Below are positions 8,360-17,580 of a DNA stretch of 64,000 nt, in pieces (the stretch's first letter is position 1; the number at the start of each line of letters is the position of its first letter). The notes beneath the pieces were generated by a model. That model saw only the letters and a list, made by a program, of their open reading frames with translations. It was not told the origin of the DNA and did not search any database. Both the position numbers and the translations under genes were made by a program. Source of the DNA: Sinorhizobium glycinis (lineage in GTDB: Bacteria; Pseudomonadota; Alphaproteobacteria; Rhizobiales; Rhizobiaceae); the NCBI RefSeq assembly GCF_001651865.1, contig NZ_LPUX01000055.1:186001-250000 (forward strand). Reading direction: 5' to 3'.

Positions 8360-9340
8360 TCAGCCGTTTCGGCGCGAATGCCAGTTCCAGGCCGACTCGG
8401 TGATCGCCGCCAGGTCGTATTGCGGCTCCCATCCGAGCACTTGCCGGGCCTTGTCGTTGTTGGCGACGAGCGTCGTCGAGTCGCCCTCACGACGCCCGAC
8501 ATAACTGACATTGAACGGCCGCCTGGAGACCTTTTCTATGGACGTGAGGAGCTCTTTCACCGTTGTGCCCGTGCCGGTGCCGAGATTGAGTTCGACGCTG
8601 TCGCCGCCCTCAAGCAGGTAGTCCACGGCGCGCACGTGCGCATCGGCGAGGTCGAGCACATGGATATAGTCGCGCACGCAGGTGCCGTCGCGCGTCTCAT
8701 AATCCGTTCCGAAAACCTTGAAGCCTTCGCGCCGCCCGAGCGCCGCGTCAATTGCGAGCGGAATGGCGTGGGTCTCCGGCTCGTGCCATTCGCCGATGCG
8801 GCCTTCGAAGTCGGCGCCGGCGGCGTTGAAGTAGCGCAGGATCACGGACCGCAGGCCCTTGTAGAGGCCGTAGTCCTTGAGCGCCTGCTCGCAGACCCAT
8901 TTGGTCCGGCCATAGGGATTGATCGGAGCCTGCTTGTGCGTTTCGTCCATCGGTACGCTGTCGGGCAACCCGTAGGTGGCGCAGGTCGACGAGAAGACGA
9001 AGGCTTCGATGCCGGCGGCGAGCGTCGCCGACAGCAGGGTCAGCGTTCCGACGACGTTGTTGTCGTAGAATGCGACCGGGTCCTTGACCGATTCGCCGAC
9101 CTCGATCATGGCCGCAAAATGCAGGACGGCCCGTGGCTGATGACGAGCCAGTACCTCGTCGAGGCGGCCCCGGTCGCGGATGTCGCCCTTCTCCAGCACG
9201 CCCCACCGGACGAATTCCTCGTGGCCGTTGGAGAGATTGTCGTAAACGATCGGGTGATAACCCTTTTCGGCCAATCGGAGGCAGGTGTGGGAGCCGATAT
9301 AGCCGGCACCGCCGACGACGAGGATGTTGTTGTTCTGCAC
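8360..9340 (-). CDS. exoB: ExoB, UDP-glucose 4-epimerase
   Basis: Interconverts UDP-glucose and UDP-galactose, supplying galactose for ExoY and for lipopolysaccharide. Extended short-chain dehydrogenase fold: NAD-binding GGAGYIGSHT near the N-terminus, the SSTCATYG serine segment and the catalytic Tyr-Lys pair in NPYGRTKW. Length 326. Start is read as the GTG at 9338-9340, with AGAGG six bases upstream; the TTG two codons earlier would overlap this ribosome site. That gives the family N-terminus MQNNNILVVGG. Convergent with exoQ. Confidence 0.95.
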   Translation of the reverse strand: MQNNNILVVGGAGYIGSHTCLRLAEKGYHPIVYDNLSNGHEEFVRWGVLEKGDIRDRGRLDEVLARHQPRAVLHFAAMIEVGESVKDPVAFYDNNVVGTLTLLSATLAAGIEAFVFSSTCATYGLPDSVPMDETHKQAPINPYGRTKWVCEQALKDYGLYKGLRSVILRYFNAAGADFEGRIGEWHEPETHAIPLAIDAALGRREGFKVFGTDYETRDGTCVRDYIHVLDLADAHVRAVDYLLEGGDSVELNLGTGTGTTVKELLTSIEKVSRRPFNVSYVGRREGDSTTLVANNDKARQVLGWEPQYDLAAITESAWNWHSRRNG

Positions 9341-9835
9341 GGGCAACCTCTCGGAATAACTTCAGATACCGGAATGGAACGGCCTACAGCGCCGTGCGTC
9401 TTATCAGACGCACAAAGCACGCTGTAGCACCTTGCATCGCTGCATGTTTTTATCCTTAAATCGGCTACGATTTATGGAAACATGCAGTGGCTTTCGCAAC
9501 CAATAGCGGCGAATTTCCAACACAGTGTGTAAGTTCTGCAAAAGAAGGCACTTCACACAACGGCCAATGGTGGTCCGCTTTGGAAGACATCGGCGAAGGC
9601 GGCGGGACTGTGGACATGCAGCACTTCGCGCTTGCATGGCGATGGGCACAATATTTTTCCTTGGCTCCTGCGTTCCCAGCGACGGCGGAGCAGCGCTCCG
9701 AAATCGTGCGGCTGGCAAGCAAACGGATTTTCGCCCTCTTTGCCCGCCCGGCCATTCACAAAGCGTCCGCTTTGGCCTAAAAGGCCGGCAGGTAATACCG
9801 GTCGCAGCCTACCCGGTCAAAACAAGGACACTGTC
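9341..9835. other. Intergenic region exoB-queC
   Basis: About 495 bases. The left fifth is a palindromic repeat (9384-9487). Open frames exist on both strands in the remainder but have neither a ribosome site nor recognisable domains. Just before queC lie two small inverted repeats (GGCC-TAAAA-GGCC and CCGG flanking CAGGTAATA), which may belong to the queC leader. Confidence 0.5.
9384..9487. repeat. Intergenic palindromic repeat, two nested hairpins
   Basis: First unit: outer arms CTACAGCG (9384-9391) and CGCTGTAG (9420-9427) around an inner stem TGCGTCT (9395-9401) with AGACGCA (9406-9412), loop TATC. Second unit: outer arms CTGCATGTTT (9440-9449) and AAACATGCAG (9478-9487) around an imperfect stem containing TTAAATCG and CGATTTAT. 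The sequence closely resembles a repeat I recall between genes of many Rhizobiaceae; a degraded partial copy lies at 11645-11695. Confidence 0.8.
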
Positions 9836-10546
9836 ATGAAAACCATCGTAATCTGCTCCGGCGGATTGGATTCCGTTTCGCTTGCGCACAGGATAGCGGC
9901 GGAACATCAGCTTCTCGGCCTGTTGTCGTTCGACTACGGCCAGCGGCACCGCAAGGAGCTGGACTTCGCCGCCGCCTGCGCCAGGCGTCTCGGCGTGCCG
10001 CACCAGATCATCGACATCCGCGAGATCGGCCGCCATCTGACCGGGTCGGCTCTGACCGACGACGTCGACGTGCCGGACGGCCATTATGCGGAAGAGACGA
10101 TGAAGGCGACGGTCGTGCCGAATCGCAACGCGATCATGCTGGCGATCGCCTTCGGCGTCGCGGCCGCCCGCAAGGCCGACGCCGTCGCTGCCGCCGTGCA
10201 TGGCGGCGATCACTTCATCTATCCGGACTGTCGGCCGGGCTTCATCGATGCCTTCCAGGCCATGCAGAACCATGCGCTCGAGGGCTACGCCGACGTCACC
10301 CTCCATACGCCCTATGTCAATGTCTCGAAGGCCGACATCGTCGCCGATGGAGCGAAACACGACACGCCCTTTGCCGAGACCTGGTCCTGCTACAAGGGTG
10401 GCGCGCGCCATTGCGGGCGTTGCGGTACTTGCGTCGAGCGGCGAGAAGCCTTCCATCTCGCCGGGGTGGCCGACCCGACCGAGTACGAGGATCCGGATTT
10501 CTGGGTGGCGGCGACGCGCGCCTTCGCAGCCGAGGAGGTGAAGTGA
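9836..10546 (+). CDS. queC: QueC (ExsB), 7-cyano-7-deazaguanine (preQ0) synthase
   Basis: ATP-dependent conversion of carboxydeazaguanine to preQ0 in queuosine tRNA modification. The N-terminus carries the PP-loop CSGGLDS (residues 7-13). The C-terminal zinc site is CYKGG...CGRCGTC, four cysteines. Length 236, normal for the family. The start at ATG 9836 puts the PP-loop at its usual place; the frame is open further upstream but without homologous sequence. Its stop overlaps the queD start (TGATG). Called exsB in S. meliloti because of its position next to the exo genes. Confidence 0.95.
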   Translation: MKTIVICSGGLDSVSLAHRIAAEHQLLGLLSFDYGQRHRKELDFAAACARRLGVPHQIIDIREIGRHLTGSALTDDVDVPDGHYAEETMKATVVPNRNAIMLAIAFGVAAARKADAVAAAVHGGDHFIYPDCRPGFIDAFQAMQNHALEGYADVTLHTPYVNVSKADIVADGAKHDTPFAETWSCYKGGARHCGRCGTCVERREAFHLAGVADPTEYEDPDFWVAATRAFAAEEVK

Positions 10547-10902
10547 TGTTCCGCATCACCAAGGAGTTCCACTTCTCCGCCTCGCACCAGCTCACGAGTC
10601 TGCCACCCGAGCATCAGTGCGCTCGGCTGCATGGCCACAACTACATCGTCGAAGTGGAGCTTTCGGCCGAAACGCTGAACGAACACGGCTTCGTGCGCGA
10701 CTATCACGAGCTCGCGCCGCTGAAGCGCTATATCGACGAGGTTTTTGATCACCGGCATCTGAACGACGTGCTCGGCCATGATCGCGTGACGGCGGAGTGC
10801 CTGGCGCAGCATTTCTACGTGTGGTGCAAGGCCCGGCTTCCCGAGACGAGCGCCGTGCGCGTCAGCGAGACCGCGAAGACCTGGGCGGAATACCGGCCAT
10901 GA
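10546..10902 (+). CDS. queD: QueD (ExsC), 6-carboxytetrahydropterin synthase
   Basis: Makes 6-carboxy-5,6,7,8-tetrahydropterin from dihydroneopterin triphosphate, upstream of QueE. Zinc-binding histidines are seen in FHFSASHQL and in CARLHGHNY, where the cysteine is the catalytic residue of the family; a third catalytic His occurs in FDHRHLND. 118 residues, typical length. Translationally coupled on both sides: its ATG overlaps the queC stop, and its stop overlaps the queE start (ATGA). Confidence 0.94.
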   Translation: MFRITKEFHFSASHQLTSLPPEHQCARLHGHNYIVEVELSAETLNEHGFVRDYHELAPLKRYIDEVFDHRHLNDVLGHDRVTAECLAQHFYVWCKARLPETSAVRVSETAKTWAEYRP

Positions 10903-11636
10903 CCGGCACGCGACCTGCCGAGATCCGCGTCAGCGAGATTTTCGGTCCGACGATCCAGGGCGAAGGCGCGCTGATCGGTCTCCCTACGGTGTTCGTGCGG
11001 ACCGGCGGCTGCGACTACCGCTGTTCCTGGTGCGACAGCCTGCACGCCGTTGACAGCGAATACCGCGACACATGGCGGGCGATGACGACCGAGGAAGTCT
11101 GGAGCGAAGTCACCCGGCTTTCCGGAGGCCTGCCGGTGATGGTCTCGCTTTCCGGCGGCAATCCGGCGATCCAGCCGCTCGGGAACCTGATCGCGCGCGG
11201 TCACCGAAAGGGCTATCGTTTCGCCCTCGAGACGCAGGGATCGGTCGCCCGCGACTGGTTCGCCGAACTAGACATGCTGGTGTTGAGCCCCAAGCCGCCG
11301 TCGAGCGGCATGGAAACGGACTGGGAGGCCCTCGACGCCTGTCTCCGGATGGCCGGGGGCAGGCCGCAGGTCCTCCTGAAGATCGTCGTCTTCGACGAGG
11401 TCGACTATGCCTATGCGCGGGCAGCGGCGGCCCGGCACCCGCAATTGCCCATCTATCTGCAGCCGGGCAACCACACGCCGCCACCCCCGGATGACCACGA
11501 TGCGCCGATCGATATCGAGGGCGTGATGGAGCGGATGCGCTGGCTGGTCGACAAGGTCATCGAGGACCGGTGGTTCGAGGCCCACGTGCTGCCGCAGCTG
11601 CATGTGCTGATCTGGGGTAACAGGCGCGGCGTGTAG
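10899..11636 (+). CDS. queE: QueE (ExsD), 7-carboxy-7-deazaguanine synthase, radical SAM
   Basis: Radical S-adenosylmethionine enzyme that contracts carboxytetrahydropterin to carboxydeazaguanine, the substrate of QueC. The iron-sulfur ligands are in CDYRCSWCD (C-x3-C-x2-C), preceded by [13 protein letters not shown], a QueE hallmark. 245 residues. The ATG at 10899 overlaps the queD stop by four bases. With QueC and QueD the operon provides preQ0; the QueF reductase and Tgt are not in the window. Confidence 0.94.
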   Translation: MTGTRPAEIRVSEIFGPTIQGEGALIGLPTVFVRTGGCDYRCSWCDSLHAVDSEYRDTWRAMTTEEVWSEVTRLSGGLPVMVSLSGGNPAIQPLGNLIARGHRKGYRFALETQGSVARDWFAELDMLVLSPKPPSSGMETDWEALDACLRMAGGRPQVLLKIVVFDEVDYAYARAAAARHPQLPIYLQPGNHTPPPPDDHDAPIDIEGVMERMRWLVDKVIEDRWFEAHVLPQLHVLIWGNRRGV

Positions 11637-11644
11637 CGACCCCT

Positions 11645-11695
11645 AAAGCGCCGCGCGTCTTATCAGAGGCCACAGTACGCGACAGTAGCGTAATT
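11645..11695. repeat. Degraded partial copy of the 9384-9487 palindromic repeat
   Basis: The stretch around AGCGCCGCGCGTCTTATCAG matches the first hairpin unit of the copy at 9384-9427, with one substitution in the first 19 aligned bases. After that it diverges and the distal arms no longer pair well. The second hairpin unit is absent. Confidence 0.6.
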
Positions 11696-11733
11696 GGGCT
11701 TGGCGGATGCTTTTTCGCCCTCATCCCTGTGCT

Positions 11734-13554
11734 TCAAGAAGCGCTCCGCGCCGCCATTTCCATCTCGGCAATGCCTCCGCCGAGGCGGACAGGTTTCAAC
11801 GGTGGCGCGTCGGCATCCTTGACGAGATGGATGACGCGCGAAAACAGCGCGCCGTTGCGCGGCGTGGGGCCGATCTTGACGACCGCCGTTTCCATGAGGT
11901 CGGTCTCGAAGATCGACAGCGCCCGCTTCAGCGCATCGCTGTCCATGGTCTCGAGCGCTTCATCGATGATCACCCAGCGCGGCCGTTGCAGGAGCAGCCG
12001 GGCAAAAGCCAGGAGGCGCTGGTCGTCGTCGCTGAGTTCGCGTTCCCAACGGGCCTCGCGGTCGAGCGATTCCGCAAGCTGCTCGAGGCCGACCTTCGAG
12101 AGAGCGGCCACGATTTCCGCATCCGGAAAGCTGGTCGCCCGGGGATAGGCAAGCGCGTCCCGCAGCCGGCCGCGCGGGAAATAGGGAGCGCGCGGAATGA
12201 ACGCCACGGTATCGTCCGCGGGCATGCCCACGCGGCCCCCTCCCCAGGGCCACAATCCGGCGAGGGCGCGGAAAAGCAACGTCTTTCCGGCACGCGGATC
12301 GCCGCTGATGATGACGCGCTGACCGGCGCCGATCTCGATATGGGGTTCGGCGAGCCTCGTCCGTCCCGAGGGGGAAACCACTTCGAGATTGTCGAATGTC
12401 AGGCTTGCCCGATTGTTTTCGACGAATTCTATCCGCTTTTCCTTGTCGTGCAGCGTGTCGGCCATGATCAGCGCGCGCCGGAAGGCGGCAACCCGCAGGA
12501 GGGTCGCGCGCCAGTCGGTGATGGCACTGACGTTGGCGACGAACCATTTGAGCGACGTATGCACCTGGTTGAAGGCGCCGACGGCCATCATCAGGCCGCC
12601 AAAGCTGATGTTGCCGGCGAAATAGACGGGTGCGGCGACGAGGATGGGCGCCACGACCGTGACCCAGCCATAGCCGTCCTGGACCCAGGCAAGGTTGATC
12701 TCGGCGCGGAATATGTTGCGCATGGCGGTGAGCACCGAGGAGAGATCGAGTTCGAGCCGCCGGCGCTCTCCCGCCTCACCGCCGGCAAGCGATATGCCGT
12801 CGATATGTTCGTTGGCATGCATCAGCGAGAAGCGCAGATCGGCCTCCCGCGCATAGCGCTCGCCGTTCAAGTGGATCATTGGCCGTCCGACCAGCCAGCT
12901 CAGGCAGGATGCCGAGCCGGCGTAGAGGATCGCCGCCCAGACCATGTAGCCGGGGATCTCCAAGGAACTGCCGCCGATCTGAAAGGCGAATCCGGCCGAG
13001 AGCGACCAGAGGACGCCGACGAAGGAGATGAGCAAGATCGACGATTGCACGAGTCCGAAGCCGAGGCTGGTGGTGAGATCGGCGAGGTGGCCGGCGTCTT
13101 CCTGCATCCGTTGATCGGGATTGACTCCGATGGCGCCCGCATTTGCGAGCCGAAATGCGCGCCGCGGCCGCATCCATTCACCGATCAGGTCCAATGTCAG
13201 GCCTTCGCGCAGCTTCAGCCGCACCATCTGGTTGAGCCACTGTTGAGCGACGTTGAACACCAGGAGAACGCCGGCGATGACGAGGAAGACCATGAGCTGA
13301 TAGAAAAAGGCGTTGAGGTCGCGCCGTTCGATGGCGTCGAAGAAAGGCCGGTACCAGCGGTTGAGGATGATCTGCCCGATCGCGGTGGCGATGATGACGG
13401 TGAAACTGCCGGCCGTCAGCCACAGGATCGGCTTCAGAACCGGCGAGGCGACGAAGGCACGCCGCATCATGTCGAACTGCTGCCAGAGACTGCTGCCCTC
13501 TGGCGGCGCGGCCGGCGATCGGGACGCAGTCTTCTTGCCGGTCGGTTTCGTCAT
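11734..13554 (-). CDS. exsE: ExsE, ABC transporter with fused permease and ATPase (SbmA/ALDP-like)
   Basis: Half-transporter of the ABC_membrane_2 family (like SbmA/BacA-related YddA proteins and the peroxisomal ALD proteins), expected to work as a homodimer in the inner membrane. About six helices in the first 330 residues are followed by the nucleotide-binding domain: Walker A GDPRAGKT near 417-424, signature LSDDDQ near 505 and Walker B VIIDEALE. The signature deviates from LSGGQ, as is usual in this subfamily. 606 residues. Start at 13554 has GGGAGGA seven bases upstream. The substrate is unknown. Confidence 0.88.
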   Translation of the reverse strand: MTKPTGKKTASRSPAAPPEGSSLWQQFDMMRRAFVASPVLKPILWLTAGSFTVIIATAIGQIILNRWYRPFFDAIERRDLNAFFYQLMVFLVIAGVLLVFNVAQQWLNQMVRLKLREGLTLDLIGEWMRPRRAFRLANAGAIGVNPDQRMQEDAGHLADLTTSLGFGLVQSSILLISFVGVLWSLSAGFAFQIGGSSLEIPGYMVWAAILYAGSASCLSWLVGRPMIHLNGERYAREADLRFSLMHANEHIDGISLAGGEAGERRRLELDLSSVLTAMRNIFRAEINLAWVQDGYGWVTVVAPILVAAPVYFAGNISFGGLMMAVGAFNQVHTSLKWFVANVSAITDWRATLLRVAAFRRALIMADTLHDKEKRIEFVENNRASLTFDNLEVVSPSGRTRLAEPHIEIGAGQRVIISGDPRAGKTLLFRALAGLWPWGGGRVGMPADDTVAFIPRAPYFPRGRLRDALAYPRATSFPDAEIVAALSKVGLEQLAESLDREARWERELSDDDQRLLAFARLLLQRPRWVIIDEALETMDSDALKRALSIFETDLMETAVVKIGPTPRNGALFSRVIHLVKDADAPPLKPVRLGGGIAEMEMAARSAS

Positions 13555-14112
13555 CGTCAGTTCCTCCCTTTCGAAGGGCACAGCCTGTCCGCCTAACCCG
13601 ACGGTCGGTACACCGAGGCCATCGGCAAGCACGACGCACCAACAGACGGTTCAGGGGATTCGTGATCTCGGACGGTCCTGCCGTGGGTGCAGGCCCGCAG
13701 TAATGCCGAGTCAGCGAGGGCAATGCCCCGCTCAAGGATCGGCGGCAATCGTCCGTCCTGTGAACGTAGGGAAGGTCCGGGACTGCCGTTGCGATGCCCG
13801 CATTCAGGGTCGGGCAGCAGCCCGTTCAATGCAAATGTACGACTGAATATCCGTAGGTGCTGAAACGCAGCCAAACTAAAAACAACCATGGAGCCAGTGT
13901 AAGGGTAACCGAGGCCGCTGGAAACAGGTTTCTATTCGGCTGCGGACTGGCAATTCCGTGAGCGGTTCGGGCGGGTGGCGGGGCGGGCGCTTATTTTAGC
14001 TTGTTCATGTTACAGCATTGACATAAAACGTTACCGCTGTCCCCGAAGGCGCGTCTCACCCACACTCAGCAGCGAATTCGAAAGAATTTCATGTCAAGAG
14101 AAGGAGACATTT
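13555..14112. other. Intergenic region between divergent exsE and the XRE regulator
   Basis: About 558 bases with only short unsupported frames. A TTGACA hexamer at 14018-14023 points toward the XRE gene, but no good -10 element is evident at 16-18 bases. No repeat or hairpin of note was seen. Confidence 0.4.
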
Positions 14113-14364
14113 ATGTCCATTTCACCCTCCAATATTGGCCACAAGCAAGCCTCTGCCATAGTCGGCGGCGATATTGCCGCCCGGGTCCGGGCTGCTCGTG
14201 AAGCCGTTGGCTACAGCATCGAGGATCTCGCTGTCACCTGCGGCCTTGCCAATGTGGAAATAAGCGAAATTGAAAGCGGCATGGACAACAGTCCAGCAAA
14301 ACTGAAACGAATCGCCATCGCGCTTCAGGTGCCGATTTCGGACTTCCTGCCCGCCGAAATTTGA
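14113..14364 (+). CDS. Small XRE-family DNA-binding protein (83 aa)
   Basis: A single helix-turn-helix of the Cro/C1 type covers most of the protein (about residues 17-77: ARVRAAREAVGYSIEDLAV through VPISDFLPAEI), with a short N-terminal extension and no sensor domain. Probably a cytoplasmic dimeric repressor; its target is unknown. The start is clear: AAGGAGA lies six bases before the ATG at 14113. It stands alone between exsE and exsF-exsG, convergent with exsF. Some S. meliloti annotations list an extra regulator gene in the exs block, but I cannot equate the two. Confidence 0.85.
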   Translation: MSISPSNIGHKQASAIVGGDIAARVRAAREAVGYSIEDLAVTCGLANVEISEIESGMDNSPAKLKRIAIALQVPISDFLPAEI

Positions 14365-14460
14365 TTTTAGTGACCGGCCGGCGACATGTGTCGGCCGGGT
14401 CGCCTCGGTTCCCACTTTTTTTGATTTGCCTTCGGCAGCCCGCCGCGCCTCAACCGGGTT

Positions 14461-14826
14461 TCAATCGGCGGGAACAAGACCCTTGATTCTACGGACAAGC
14501 TCCGTACCGTCGAACGGTTTTGTGAGCCGCGGCAGGGCGCGAAAGCGCTCCGGCAGATCGGACACCGCATAGCCCGTCAGCAACAGCACCGGCACGTTGC
14601 GTTCGAGCAGTTCGTCGACGAGCGGATAGACGAACTCTCCGCGCAGGTTGAGGTCCAGCGTCGCCACGTCGAATCTCTCGGCGCGTGAGGCCGCGATTGA
14701 TGTGCTGAGGGTGGTGAACGGTCCGATAACCAAATAACCGGCCGCGATTAGATCGTCTTCGATTTGCAGGGCCACGAGAAATTCGTCTTCGACAACGAGG
14801 ACCCGACATGGCTCGAAGGCTGTCAT
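14461..14826 (-). CDS. exsF: ExsF, single-domain response regulator
   Basis: A 121-residue CheY-like receiver with no output domain. The acidic pocket is in VVEDE (11-15), the phospho-acceptor is Asp58 in TLDLNL, and the conserved Lys103 is in LTKPFD. Start ATG 14826 overlaps the exsG stop (ATGA), so the pair is translationally coupled and ExsG is the obvious cognate kinase. In alphaproteobacteria such HWE-kinase/lone-receiver pairs often feed phosphorelays, including the general stress response; the promoter upstream of exsG is consistent with that. Confidence 0.9.
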   Translation of the reverse strand: MTAFEPCRVLVVEDEFLVALQIEDDLIAAGYLVIGPFTTLSTSIAASRAERFDVATLDLNLRGEFVYPLVDELLERNVPVLLLTGYAVSDLPERFRALPRLTKPFDGTELVRRIKGLVPAD

Positions 14827-17549
14827 GGGGAGGCTTCGCGAGGGCAGGGGATGTCGATCGTGCATACCAGGCCTTGCGGCGCGAACTCGAGTTGGACCTC
14901 GCCGCCGAGATCCGAGGCCAGTACGCGTTCCAGCAGCAAGCGGCCGAACCCATTGCGTTCCGGGGCGAGAACCGGCGGCCCGCCCGATTCTCTCCAGCGG
15001 ATTCGCAACCGATCGGTTTTCCGGTCCGCCGACCATTCGATGCCGACGCTGCCCGCCTTCACCGAAAGCGCGCCATGTTTTGCCGCGTTGGTGGCAAGTT
15101 CGTGGGCCGCCATGCCCAGCGTCAGGGCATATTTCGGCGGCAGCATTGTCGGCGGTCCGGAGAGCGTAACGTTCTTCTTGCCGTCATCGTGATAGGGGGC
15201 CAGTTCGTCCAACAGCACGGTTTCCAATGAGACCCCCGACCAGCTTGCTTCGGCGAGGCGCGTGTGGGTTTGCGCCAGCGCCCTGATGCGAGCATCGAAC
15301 GAGCGATGCGCCTCGTGAATATCCGGGCTGACCGAAAAGGACTGCCGCGCGATCGAGCTTACGATCGCGAGCGTGTTCTTGACCCTGTGGCTGAGCTCGG
15401 CGACGAGAAGGTTGCGCTGCCATTCGGCTTCCTTGCGCTCGGTAATGTCCATGCAAACGCCGGCGAGCTTGCCCGGCTTTAGGGCACCCTGAGGCGAAAA
15501 CTGTCCGAAGGCTTCCATCCAGCGGATCTTCCCGCCGGCAAGCCTGATCCGGTAAACGATGTGGTAGTCCTCCCGGGTCTCTACCGCCTTGGCGATTTCC
15601 AGCTCGACAAAGGGAAGGTCGTCCGGATGAATGTCTCGCTTGAAATCGGCGAACGTGCCGCCGAACGTTCCCGGTTCGAGATGATGCAGAGCCTCGAGCC
15701 CCGGGGACCATATCACCTCGCCCGTGCCGATGTTCCATTCCCAAGCGCCCATGCGTCCGGCCTCGAGCGCGATCTGCAGCCGGCGTTCGCTTTCCTGCAG
15801 CGCTTCTTCGGCCTGCTTTCGCTCGGTTATGTCCACCGATGCAGCCACGGCGCCGATCACTTCGCCGGCGGCGTCCCGCAACGGCGTCGCATTGCCGAAG
15901 AGGTGACGCGACGTCCCATCTTCGAAGCGGACTTCCTCCTCGAAGTTCGGCACCTCCTCGCCGCGCGATGCGCGCTGCACCGGGAGCTCGTCAGGCGTTA
16001 GCATCTTTCCCATGGAGAAGACGCGGAAATTGCCGGGGCGCTCGCCGGCCGGGGCCGATAGCGACAGGTTGGTATCCGGTGCTTGCCGGAGAAGCTCATA
16101 GGCGGTTCGGTTGCCGCTGATGACCCGGCAATCGGGCGTGCGCGCGATCCAGATGGAAGCTGGCACGGCTTCCATGATCGCCATCAACTCGGCTGCTCGT
16201 GCCCTCTCGCTTGCCTCGTTGCGTCGCAACTGCTCCTCTGCAAGACGCCGCGCTTCTTCGACACGCATGCGCTGAATGCTGAAGCCGAGCTGCCGCGCGA
16301 TCATCAATGCCAGGACGATTTCGTTGTCGGTGAAAGCGTGCGGCAGATCATAATAGGTCATGAACTTGCCAATGAGTCTGCCTTCGGCGACGAGTGGAAT
16401 GAAACCGAGAGCAGCAATACCTTCCGACTCGATGGTCGGCCGGAGGGCGGTCAGTGCCTCGGCTTGAGCAATGTCTTCGAGAAAGATGGGCTGCGGGTCC
16501 CGCTCCTCGGAGGTCCAGGGAGAATGCCCGTCGACTGCGTGCCGATATTGTGGCGAAAGACCGCGCCAGGCGACGAAGCGCATCTTGGCGGAGTTGTCGA
16601 AAAGCAGAATGGAGGCGCGGTGGCAGCCGAGCGCGCCCTGGATGGCATCCAGCGCCGCCTCGTAGACTTCCGCGATGTCCAGGGCCCGATGGAGCCTCTC
16701 GGTCAAGCGAAAGAGCGCGGCCTGCTCGCGCAAGCGGGCGGCCAGCGCCTCGGCGGCCCGTCTTTGTTCGGTGATGTCGCGGGCGATCTTCGACGCGCCG
16801 ACAACACGTCCTGCGGCATCTCGAACCGGTGAGACCGTAAGCGAAATATCGACAAGGCTGCCGTCCTTGCGGCGGCGCGTCGTCTGATAGTGATCGATGC
16901 GCTCGCCATTGCGGATGCGTCTGAGGATGTTGGGCTCCTCGTTCTCATAGCCGGGCGGCATGAGAACGGTGATCGATTTGCCCAGGACCTCGTCTGCCGC
17001 ATATCCGAACAGCCGCTCCGCACCCTTGTTCCAGCTCGTTATGATGCCGTTCAAATCCTTGGCAACGATGGCGTCGTCCGATGATTCGACAATTGCCGCG
17101 AGGTAGCGGGAATCCTGTTCTGCGCTCTTGCGCTCGGTCATGTCGACGAGGAGATTGACGGCGCCGGCAAGCTCACCGGACTCGTCGAAGATCGGAGTCG
17201 GATGCGGGAGGAGCAGAGCGGTCGAGCCGTCCGGTCGAACCGCTACCAGTTCCTGCCCCCGGATCGGTTGCCGCTCTTTCAGCGCCATTGCCAGCGGGCA
17301 TTCGCCGTGCGGCAAGGGCGAGCCATCGGGCCGGCGAAGTTTCCAGCTTACGCACCAACGGTCCTGGCCGAGTTTCGGCTGACGCCCCGCGAGATCGGCC
17401 GCGGCAGGGTTGCAATAGGTGACGTAGCCATCCGCGTCCGTGGTGTAGACGGCGACGGCCAGTGCATCGAGTGCCGCTCGAAAATCCGGTGAGCCCAAGC
17501 CGCCAAGCTCGCCCACCAACTGCTTGGTCAGGGTCTCCGCGCTGCACAT
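14823..17549 (-). CDS. exsG: ExsG, multi-PAS/GAF HWE-family sensor histidine kinase
   Basis: Soluble sensor kinase of 908 residues. In order: PAS (about 20-130), PAS with PAC (about 145-265), GAF (about 285-430), two more PAS/PAC units (about 455-700), then the HWE kinase core with the phospho-accepting His in SHRVKNTLAIV near 720 and an ATPase lobe. No membrane helix is seen, so the stimulus is probably cytoplasmic. The ATG at 17549 is chosen because GGAGGGAG sits right before it, and a stress-type promoter ends about 30 bases upstream; the open frame to 17705 runs across that promoter. Divergent from exsH. Confidence 0.9.
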   Translation of the reverse strand: MCSAETLTKQLVGELGGLGSPDFRAALDALAVAVYTTDADGYVTYCNPAAADLAGRQPKLGQDRWCVSWKLRRPDGSPLPHGECPLAMALKERQPIRGQELVAVRPDGSTALLLPHPTPIFDESGELAGAVNLLVDMTERKSAEQDSRYLAAIVESSDDAIVAKDLNGIITSWNKGAERLFGYAADEVLGKSITVLMPPGYENEEPNILRRIRNGERIDHYQTTRRRKDGSLVDISLTVSPVRDAAGRVVGASKIARDITEQRRAAEALAARLREQAALFRLTERLHRALDIAEVYEAALDAIQGALGCHRASILLFDNSAKMRFVAWRGLSPQYRHAVDGHSPWTSEERDPQPIFLEDIAQAEALTALRPTIESEGIAALGFIPLVAEGRLIGKFMTYYDLPHAFTDNEIVLALMIARQLGFSIQRMRVEEARRLAEEQLRRNEASERARAAELMAIMEAVPASIWIARTPDCRVISGNRTAYELLRQAPDTNLSLSAPAGERPGNFRVFSMGKMLTPDELPVQRASRGEEVPNFEEEVRFEDGTSRHLFGNATPLRDAAGEVIGAVAASVDITERKQAEEALQESERRLQIALEAGRMGAWEWNIGTGEVIWSPGLEALHHLEPGTFGGTFADFKRDIHPDDLPFVELEIAKAVETREDYHIVYRIRLAGGKIRWMEAFGQFSPQGALKPGKLAGVCMDITERKEAEWQRNLLVAELSHRVKNTLAIVSSIARQSFSVSPDIHEAHRSFDARIRALAQTHTRLAEASWSGVSLETVLLDELAPYHDDGKKNVTLSGPPTMLPPKYALTLGMAAHELATNAAKHGALSVKAGSVGIEWSADRKTDRLRIRWRESGGPPVLAPERNGFGRLLLERVLASDLGGEVQLEFAPQGLVCTIDIPCPREASP

Positions 17550-17580
17550 TGCTCCCTCCGCATGCTGCATAACGGCGGAA

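Noticed and set aside
9375-9400. A GGAAC site followed after 16 bases by CGTC
   Set aside because: One mismatch, and it points at no gene within 400 bases; the match overlaps the palindromic repeat.
7106-9427. A 773-codon open frame on the plus strand across exoQ and antisense to exoB
   Set aside because: It is an Arg/His-rich frame created by high GC; exoQ and exoB both have strong family motifs in the other frames.
9487-9780. Open frames of about 97 codons on both strands before queC
   Set aside because: No ribosome site, no domain, and neither strand is favoured by codon use.
9770-9835. A preQ1/preQ0 riboswitch before queC
   Set aside because: Two small inverted repeats exist, but I cannot match the conserved core of any known preQ1 riboswitch class.
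11707-13596. A 629-codon plus-strand open frame opposite exsE
   Set aside because: Asp/Glu/Arg-rich antisense frame with no domain; exsE on the other strand has Walker A and B and a ribosome site.
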